Notes under the pieces: model-generated
Database searches by the model: none
What the model saw: only the letters and a program-made list of their open reading frames with translations
What the model was told of the DNA's origin: nothing
Shown here: positions 1-5,358 of the stretch, in pieces
Layout: every line of letters begins with the position of its first letter
Position numbering within the stretch: position 1 is the stretch's first letter
Translations under genes and position numbers: made by a program
Origin: CALMJB01 sp963977945
GTDB taxonomy: Bacteria > Actinomycetota > Actinomycetes > Nanopelagicales > Nanopelagicaceae
DNA length: 6,533 nt
Direction of reading: 5' to 3'
NCBI GenBank assembly: GCA_963977945.1
Contig: CAXBQO010000062.1
Coordinates: forward strand, 1-6,533

Positions 1-4
1 TGTA

Positions 5-553
5 ATGGCGCTTCATACACTTGCAGTTTTAGTTGAGAACTCACCTGGTGTGTTGGCGCGCGTGGCGTCTTTATTTTCTCGTCGTGGTTACAACATTGAT
101 TCACTGGCAGTTGGTCCAACTGAAAATCCAAAAGTTTCTCGCATGACTATTGTTTTAAATTTAGAGGGTCACGCGTTAGACCAAGTTAATGCGCAATTAT
201 TTAAATTGGTAAATGTAATTGGAATTTCTGAAATGAAGCCGACAAATTCAATTCAAAGAGAGTTACTGCTGGTAAAAGTTGCAAATAATTCAAAGAGTTT
301 AGAAATGGTTAAAAAGTTTGGTGCAAAATATTCAGAATCAAATGGCGTACTAGAAGTTGAAGCGGTAGGAGAGCGCGCTCAGATTGAGAAGTTCTTAAGT
401 GAATTAGAGTCGGTGGGCATAAAAGAGTTGGTGCAATCTGGTGTTGTTGCAATGGAAACTGGCGCAACTACCTTGGCCGATCGCACTTTGACTACCTTAG
501 GCACAGCAAATCAATCATCAGGTGATAATTCCACTGCGGATTATCAGAATTAA
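5..553 (+). CDS. ilvN: Acetolactate synthase (AHAS) small regulatory subunit IlvN
   Basis: Regulatory subunit that activates the catalytic IlvB subunit and confers valine feedback inhibition on the synthesis of acetolactate and acetohydroxybutyrate, the first shared step of valine and isoleucine synthesis in the cytoplasm. The 182-aa product has an N-terminal ACT domain (about residues 4-77) with the family pattern ENSPGVLARVASLFSRRGYN followed by IDSLAVGPTE. G15 and N30 align with the valine-site residues G14 and N29 of E. coli IlvH, and G37 replaces its A36, as in mycobacterial IlvN. The C-terminal domain (about 85-150) starts at RELLLVKV and ends at SGVVAM. A polar 32-residue tail (151-182, rich in T, S, N, D) goes beyond the usual end of the family. 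The ATG overlaps a TAA at 3-5 (TAATG), the same junction type as ilvE/cimA, so the stop of ilvB probably sits there, although ilvB itself cannot be seen. Confidence 0.95.
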   Translation: MALHTLAVLVENSPGVLARVASLFSRRGYNIDSLAVGPTENPKVSRMTIVLNLEGHALDQVNAQLFKLVNVIGISEMKPTNSIQRELLLVKVANNSKSLEMVKKFGAKYSESNGVLEVEAVGERAQIEKFLSELESVGIKELVQSGVVAMETGATTLADRTLTTLGTANQSSGDNSTADYQN

Positions 554-574
554 CCAAGACAAATAACCAAGACA
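551..574 (+). repeat. 11-bp near-tandem direct repeat at the ilvN stop codon
   Basis: The sequence taaccaagaca occurs at 551-561 and again at 564-574, separated by two bases (aa). The first copy contains the ilvN stop codon TAA (551-553); the second TAA is in another frame. This looks like a small local duplication inside the ilvN-ilvC spacer. It could be a replication-slippage scar or a binding site with two half-sites; nothing in the sequence decides between these. Confidence 0.6.
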
Positions 575-600
575 CACAACAAAAGAAAAAAATAAGAAAA

Positions 601-606
601 AGGGAG
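601..606 (+). promoter_or_regulatory. Ribosome binding site of ilvC
   Basis: AGGGAG lies 7 nt upstream of the GTG at 614 and is the strongest Shine-Dalgarno match in the window. It fixes the ilvC start: an in-frame TAA at 593-595 blocks any upstream extension, and no other start codon lies between that stop and 614. The site sits at the end of a very A-rich tract (about 578-613) that should be poorly structured in the mRNA. Confidence 0.8.
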
Positions 607-613
607 AAAACAA

Positions 614-1645
614 GTGGCAACGATTTATCACGATGAGGATGCAGATTTATCAATCATCCAATCTAAAAAAGTAGCGGTAATCGGATACGGATCTCAAGGA
701 CATGCGCACGCGTTATCACTGCGTGATTCCGGAGTTGATGTCACAGTTGGTTTGAAAACAGGTTCAAAGTCTTGGGAAAAAGTTGCATCTGAAGGTTTAA
801 AAGTTGCCACAGTTGAAGATGCAGTTAAAACCGCTGATGTAGTTATGTTGCTCGCGCCAGATCATGTGCAACGACATATTTATACGCAATCAATTGCACC
901 AAATATGAAACCAGGTAGCGCGTTGTTCTTTGGACACGGATTTAATATTCGATTTGGTTACATCAAACCGCCAGCAAATATTGATGTTTGCATGGTGGCG
1001 CCAAAAGGTCCAGGACATTTAGTGCGCCGTGAGTATTCAGCCGGCCGCGGAGTTCCAGTGATTGTGGCAGTTGAAAATGATGCCAGCGGCAATGCTTGGC
1101 CCTTAACACTTTCATATGCAAAAGCAATTGGCGGATTACGCGCTGGTGGAATTCTCACCACATTTAAAGAAGAAACTGAAACCGATTTGTTTGGCGAGCA
1201 ATCAGTTCTTTGTGGTGGCGCATCGCAATTAGTTATGTACGGTTTTGAAACTTTGATTGAAGCCGGTTATCAACCAGAAGTTGCATACTTTGAATGTTTG
1301 CACGAATTAAAGTTAATTGTTGATTTGATGTATGAAGGTGGCATCGCAAAACAACGTTGGTCAGTATCTGACACCGCTGAATATGGCGATTACATTTCCG
1401 GCCCACGCGTAATTGATCCGCATGTAAAAGAAAATATGAAAAAAGTTTTGGCAGATGTGCAATCTGGCGCATTTGCAAAACGTTTCATCGATGATCAAGA
1501 TGCTGGCGCTCCTGAATTTAAATCACTTCGCACAAAAGGTGAACAACATCCGATCGAACAAGTTGGTCGCGATTTGCGAAAGATGATGTCATGGGTAAAA
1601 GCAAAAGATGATGATTACAAAGAAGGTTCGGCGGCACGTGGCTAA
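614..1645 (+). CDS. ilvC: Ketol-acid reductoisomerase (class I KARI)
   Basis: Catalyses the Mg2+-dependent alkyl migration and NADPH reduction of acetolactate or acetohydroxybutyrate to the dihydroxy acids, the second shared step of valine and isoleucine synthesis. The 343-aa length fits the short class I form (about 330-340 aa), not the roughly 490-aa class II form of E. coli. The Rossmann motif is G24-Y-G26-S-Q-G29. The loop after the second strand (47-53, LKTGSKS) carries S51 and S53, typical of NADPH users. H108 lies in FFGHGFNI and K131 in APKGPGH. The metal/substrate ligands are all present: D191 and E195 (TDLFGEQ), E227 and E231 (FECLHELK) and S252. The start is GTG with a good Shine-Dalgarno 7 nt upstream. 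The last codons overlap the serA start, and the charged tail DDDYKEGSAARG encodes the serA ribosome binding site. Confidence 0.98.
   Translation: MATIYHDEDADLSIIQSKKVAVIGYGSQGHAHALSLRDSGVDVTVGLKTGSKSWEKVASEGLKVATVEDAVKTADVVMLLAPDHVQRHIYTQSIAPNMKPGSALFFGHGFNIRFGYIKPPANIDVCMVAPKGPGHLVRREYSAGRGVPVIVAVENDASGNAWPLTLSYAKAIGGLRAGGILTTFKEETETDLFGEQSVLCGGASQLVMYGFETLIEAGYQPEVAYFECLHELKLIVDLMYEGGIAKQRWSVSDTAEYGDYISGPRVIDPHVKENMKKVLADVQSGAFAKRFIDDQDAGAPEFKSLRTKGEQHPIEQVGRDLRKMMSWVKAKDDDYKEGSAARG
1619..1626 (+). promoter_or_regulatory. Probable ribosome binding site of serA, inside the ilvC 3' end
   Basis: The purine run AAAGAAGG lies within the last ilvC codons, 11 nt before the GTG at 1638. The spacing is longer than ideal, but there is no better candidate, and terminating ribosomes from ilvC stop at 1643-1645, right over the serA start, which favours translational coupling. 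It supports GTG 1638 over the upstream in-frame ATGs at 1608 and 1611, which lie before this site and lack an equally good one. Confidence 0.5.
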
Positions 1646-3236
1646 CAAACCAGTTGTACTTATCGCAGAAGAGTTATCACCGGCAACAGTTTCGGCATTG
1701 GGGCCAGATTTTGAAATTCGAAATTGCGATGGCGCAGATAGAACTCAACTTTTAAAAGCATTATCTGCCGGAGTTGATGCAGTATTAATTCGCTCTGCCA
1801 CAAAAATGGATGCAGAAGCGATTTCTGCAGCAAAAGGATTAAAAGTTATTGCTCGTGCCGGTGTTGGTTTAGACAATGTTGATATTCCAGCAGCGACCGC
1901 AGCTGGAGTAATGGTGGTTAATGCACCAACATCAAACATTGTCTCCGCAGCTGAATTAGCAATCGCATTGATATTGGCAAGCGCCAGATTTATTTCACCA
2001 GCGCATGCTGCACTTCGCGGTGGTAAGTGGGCGCGAAGTAAGTACACCGGGGCTGAAATTTTTGAAAAAACTTTAGGAATCGTTGGCTTTGGTCGTATCG
2101 GACAACTAGTTGCCTCACGTATGCAATCTTTTGGAATGCACGTTGTCGCTTATGATCCATACCTACAACCAGCCCGCGCTGCGCAATTAAATGTGCGCTT
2201 AGTAGAACTTGATGAATTATTAAAAGTAAGTGATTTCATCACAATTCATTTACCAAAAACTAAAGAGACCGCCAATTTAATTGGTGAAAACGCGCTGACA
2301 AAAGTAAAACCATCGGTGAGAATAATTAACGCAGCACGTGGTGGAGTATTAGATGAAGCCGCACTTTATAAAGCGTTGAAAGAAAAACGAGTTGCCGGCG
2401 CTGGTTTAGATGTATTTGCCACCGAACCATGCACCGATTCACCATTATTTGAACTAGACAATGTTGTTGCGACGCCACACCTTGGCGCATCAACTGATGA
2501 AGCACAAGAGCGTGCCGGAATAGCGGTAGCGCAATCTGTTCGCAAAGCATTAAGCGGAGAATTAGTTCCAGATGCAGTAAATGTTAAAGGTGGCGCAATT
2601 GCTGAAGTTATTAGACCGGCATTGCCACTTGTTGAAAAATTGGCACAAGTTGCAACCGCACTCGCTGGTGAAATTCCAGTTTCAATTGATGTTGAAGTTC
2701 GCGGTGAAATTGCCAGCGAAGATGTTTCAGTATTAGCAACAAGCGCATTGAAAGGTGCGTTGATTGCAACTGGCGCTGAAGATGTTACTTATGTAAATGC
2801 ACCATCACTAGCCGCTGATAAGAATTTAACTTCAAAAGTTTCAACCGATGCAGACAGTCCAGATCATCGCAACTTAGTTTCAGTCAGAGCTGCATGTCAG
2901 AACGGTGCCACTGCTTTGGTTAGCGGAACATTGATGGGAATTAAACAAATTGAAAAAATCGTGGCAATTGATGACCATGATTTAGATTTGAAACCAACTG
3001 AAAACTTATTGTTCTTAAGTTATAGCGATCGTCCTGGTGTCGTCGGCGTAGTTGGTAATGCGCTTGGAAAATTGAAAATAAACATTGCCGATATGCAGGT
3101 TGCCCGCGATCGTGCTGGCGGCCAAGCATTGATGGCGTTAACTGTTGATTCTCAAATTCCAGCAGACACTGTAAAAATCATCGAGAAAGAAACTGGCGCA
3201 TCAATGGTGCGTTATGTAAATCTGGTTAACGATTAA
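1638..3236 (+). CDS. serA: D-3-phosphoglycerate dehydrogenase SerA (long, ACT-domain type)
   Basis: Oxidises 3-phosphoglycerate to 3-phosphohydroxypyruvate with NAD+, the entry step of serine (then glycine and one-carbon) synthesis. From the GTG at 1638 the product has 532 aa, close to the roughly 528 aa of the M. tuberculosis enzyme. Domains in order: substrate lobe (1-98, returning about 286-310), NAD-binding lobe (about 99-285) with G150-F-G152-R-I-G155 and D173 in AYDPY, an intervening ASB domain (about 320-450), and a C-terminal ACT domain (about 456-530). The catalytic residues R234 (NAARGG), E263 (FATEPCTDSPLF) and H281 (TPHLGAST) are present. In the ACT domain, Y462, D464 and N482 align with the serine-contacting residues of the mycobacterial enzyme, so serine feedback inhibition is likely. 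An upstream in-frame ATG (1608) would add ten residues (MMITKKVRRH) read from ilvC codons; GTG 1638 is preferred because the protein then begins just before the conserved KPVVLIAEELSP. Overlaps ilvC by 8 nt. Confidence 0.97.
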   Translation: MANKPVVLIAEELSPATVSALGPDFEIRNCDGADRTQLLKALSAGVDAVLIRSATKMDAEAISAAKGLKVIARAGVGLDNVDIPAATAAGVMVVNAPTSNIVSAAELAIALILASARFISPAHAALRGGKWARSKYTGAEIFEKTLGIVGFGRIGQLVASRMQSFGMHVVAYDPYLQPARAAQLNVRLVELDELLKVSDFITIHLPKTKETANLIGENALTKVKPSVRIINAARGGVLDEAALYKALKEKRVAGAGLDVFATEPCTDSPLFELDNVVATPHLGASTDEAQERAGIAVAQSVRKALSGELVPDAVNVKGGAIAEVIRPALPLVEKLAQVATALAGEIPVSIDVEVRGEIASEDVSVLATSALKGALIATGAEDVTYVNAPSLAADKNLTSKVSTDADSPDHRNLVSVRAACQNGATALVSGTLMGIKQIEKIVAIDDHDLDLKPTENLLFLSYSDRPGVVGVVGNALGKLKINIADMQVARDRAGGQALMALTVDSQIPADTVKIIEKETGASMVRYVNLVND

Positions 3237-3238
3237 TT

Positions 3239-4276
3239 ATGAAAACATTTAATTTGGCGGTGATTGCTGGCGATGGCATTGGCCCAGAGGTTGTTGCGCA
3301 AGGTCTAAAAGTTTTAGATGTTGTGGCTAGCAAATACCAAGTTAAATTTGATAAAAAAGAGTACGAACTTGGTGCAAAGTATTGGCACAAAACCAAAGAA
3401 GCGCTGCCAGATGATGTAATGAAAGATTTAGCAAAAGCAGATGTGATTTTGCTTGGTGCGGTTGGTGATCCATCGGTTCCATCTGGAACGTTAGAGCGTG
3501 GATTACTTTTAAAACTGCGATTTGGTTTTGATCATTATGTAAATTTAAGGCCAGCGCGATTATTTGCAGGCGTTAAGAGCGCAATTACAAATAGCAACAA
3601 CATCGATTTTGTGGTGGTGCGTGAAGGTACCGAAGGCTTATATGTCGGTGCCGGACAAGTAAAAGATCAAGGCAGTAAAACTGAACACGCTACTGAAGAA
3701 TCAATCAATACTTATAACGGTGTCGAACGAGTAATTAGATATGCATTCAATAAAGCAAAAGCGCGACCACGAAAAAAACTGACATTAGTTCATAAAAATA
3801 ATGTTTTAGTAAGAGCGGGTGGATTATGGAGTCGAGTATTTGCTGAAGTCGCTAAAGATTTTCCAGATGTGCAGACTGATTATTTACATGTTGATGCCGC
3901 CGCAATGTTTTTTGTAACAAATCCAGATCGATTTGATGTAGTCGTAACCGATAATTTATTTGGTGACATCTTGACCGATATCGCAGCCGCAATTTGTGGT
4001 GGCATCGGATTAGCAGCATCTGGAAACATAAATCCGACCGGAAAATTTCCTTCAATGTTTGAACCAGTTCATGGTTCAGCCCCTGATATCGCTGGAAAAA
4101 ATTTGGCAGATCCAACCGCGACAATCTTGTCGATTGCAATGATGCTTGAACATTTAGGTTTAAGTGATGCAGCAAAGGATATTGAAAAAGCTGTGGCGCA
4201 AGATTTACTAAATCGTAAAGATCAAAAACGTAGCACCACTGAAATTGGCGAAGCGTTAGCAAAGGCTGTGGCATGA
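3239..4276 (+). CDS. leuB: 3-isopropylmalate dehydrogenase LeuB
   Basis: Oxidatively decarboxylates 3-isopropylmalate to 2-oxoisocaproate with NAD+ in leucine synthesis; members can also oxidise 3-methylmalate (from citramalate) to 2-oxobutyrate, which matters here because a cimA-like gene lies two genes downstream. The 345-aa product has the family start AVIAGDGIGPEV and the substrate-binding arginines R94 (KLRFGFDH), R104 (NLRPARLF) and R128 (VVREGTEG). Y135, K186 (LVHKNNVL), D219 (VDAAAM) and the metal ligands D243 and D247 (DNLFGDILTD) are also present. The NAD-site motif is EPVHGSAPDIAGK, with H278 and D283; the latter matches the Asp that sets NAD+ over NADP+ preference in T. thermophilus LeuB. 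LERGLLLKLRF is the actinobacterial form of the substrate-specificity helix. Starts 2 nt after the serA stop, with no visible Shine-Dalgarno. Isocitrate dehydrogenase is unlikely from the length and the specificity helix. Confidence 0.96.
   Translation: MKTFNLAVIAGDGIGPEVVAQGLKVLDVVASKYQVKFDKKEYELGAKYWHKTKEALPDDVMKDLAKADVILLGAVGDPSVPSGTLERGLLLKLRFGFDHYVNLRPARLFAGVKSAITNSNNIDFVVVREGTEGLYVGAGQVKDQGSKTEHATEESINTYNGVERVIRYAFNKAKARPRKKLTLVHKNNVLVRAGGLWSRVFAEVAKDFPDVQTDYLHVDAAAMFFVTNPDRFDVVVTDNLFGDILTDIAAAICGGIGLAASGNINPTGKFPSMFEPVHGSAPDIAGKNLADPTATILSIAMMLEHLGLSDAAKDIEKAVAQDLLNRKDQKRSTTEIGEALAKAVA
4261..4265 (+). promoter_or_regulatory. Probable ribosome binding site of ilvE
   Basis: AAAGG inside the last leuB codons lies 7 nt before the ATG at 4273. 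Together with the ATGA overlap (ATG 4273-4275, leuB TGA 4274-4276) it supports this ilvE start and coupled translation from leuB. Confidence 0.55.
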
Positions 4277-5358
4277 AAGTAAATGTAAAGTTAAATTCAA
4301 ACCCAACTCCGGCTGCAAAACGCGATGAGTATTTAAGCGCGCCAGGTTTTGGTAAGTACTACACCGATCACATGGTGGTAGCTAAATGGAGTGAAAAAAA
4401 TGGTTGGTCAGATGCATCATTGCAACCATACGGTCCATTAAGTCTTGACCCGGCGACAATGGTTTTTCATTATGGCCAAGAAATATTTGAAGGAATGAAG
4501 GCTTACATCCAGCCAGATGGTGGAGTTTCATTATTTAGACCAGAAGCAAACGCTAAAAGATTTGCAAGAAGCGCAGCGCGCATGGCACTTCCAGAAATGC
4601 CAACTGATTTTTTCTTAGCCACAATTGAAGCATTAATAAAACAAGATAAAGATTGGGTGCCAAAGAAAGTTGGCGAATCTCTTTATATTCGCCCATTTTT
4701 AATTGCAACTGAAGTTGGCTTAGGTGTTCGACCATCAAATGAAGCCACATATCTTTTAATTGCTACACCTGCCGCTGCATATTTCAATGCAGCAAATGCG
4801 GTAACGGTATGGATTTCAACGGAATATGTGCGCGCAGCATTAGGTGGAACCGGTGAAGCAAAATGCGGTGGCAATTACGCGGCATCTTTAGTTGCGCAAC
4901 AACAAGCGGCAAAACAAGGTTGTGATCAAGTGGTTTGGCTTGATGCAAAAGAAAGATTTTGGGTAGAAGAGATGGGCGGAATGAATCTTTATTTCGTTAA
5001 AGGTTCAGGTAAGAGTGCAAAAATAATTACTCCAAAATTAACTGGCACATTACTTCCAGGCATTACCCGCGATTCAATTCTTACATTGGCAAGTGATCTT
5101 GGATATTCCGTTGAAGAGGTAATGATTTCAATTGATGATTGGAAAAACGGAGTTCAAAGTGGCGAAATAACTGAAACCTTTGCTTGCGGAACTGCGGCAG
5201 TGGTTTCGGCAATTGGCGCCGCTAAATCAAGTGCCGGAACTTGGACAACCGCCGATGGCAAACCCGGACCAATCACAAATGAAATTCGGGCGCAGCTTCT
5301 AGCAATTCAACATGGACAAGTTGCCGATAAACATGGATGGAACAAACGAGTTATTTAA
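4273..5358 (+). CDS. ilvE: Branched-chain amino acid aminotransferase IlvE (fold type IV PLP enzyme)
   Basis: Transfers the amino group between glutamate and the 2-oxo acids of leucine, isoleucine and valine, the last step of all three pathways; cytoplasmic and PLP-dependent. The 361-aa product is of the longer IlvE type shared by actinobacteria and eukaryotic BCATs. The catalytic lysine that binds PLP is K197 in EAKCGGNYAAS. Other family marks are FHYGQEIFEGMKAY (65-78), FRPEANAKRFARSAARMALP (88-107), the IRPFLIATE strand (139-147), GCDQVVWLDA (216-225), VEEMGGMN (231-238, with E233 at the usual PLP-contact position), the LPGITRDSIL substrate loop and ETFACGTAAVVSAIG near the C-terminus. D-amino acid transaminase and 4-amino-4-deoxychorismate lyase share the fold but are shorter and lack this motif set. 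The start overlaps the leuB stop by ATGA; the end overlaps the cimA start by TAATG. Confidence 0.97.
   Translation: MKVNVKLNSNPTPAAKRDEYLSAPGFGKYYTDHMVVAKWSEKNGWSDASLQPYGPLSLDPATMVFHYGQEIFEGMKAYIQPDGGVSLFRPEANAKRFARSAARMALPEMPTDFFLATIEALIKQDKDWVPKKVGESLYIRPFLIATEVGLGVRPSNEATYLLIATPAAAYFNAANAVTVWISTEYVRAALGGTGEAKCGGNYAASLVAQQQAAKQGCDQVVWLDAKERFWVEEMGGMNLYFVKGSGKSAKIITPKLTGTLLPGITRDSILTLASDLGYSVEEVMISIDDWKNGVQSGEITETFACGTAAVVSAIGAAKSSAGTWTTADGKPGPITNEIRAQLLAIQHGQVADKHGWNKRVI

Noticed and set aside
1..5. 3' end of ilvB (TAA at 3-5 overlapping the ilvN ATG)
   Set aside because: The expected neighbour and the TAATG pattern make it plausible, but five bases cannot support a gene call.
488..529. 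Possible internal promoter before ilvC (TTGACT at 488-493, GATAAT at 524-529)
   Set aside because: The boxes are 30 bp apart instead of about 17, neither has a partner at proper spacing, and such matches are common by chance in AT-rich DNA.
554..613. T-box, attenuator or terminator in the ilvN-ilvC spacer
   Set aside because: With only two T in 60 bases the RNA cannot form a stable stem or a terminator U-tract, and no leader peptide frame is present.
3852..4274. 140-codon open frame on the - strand opposite leuB
   Set aside because: It lies fully antisense to a clearly real leuB, its product is a Leu/Gln/Arg/His-rich string with no recognisable domain, and open antisense frames are expected from the codon bias of the coding strand.
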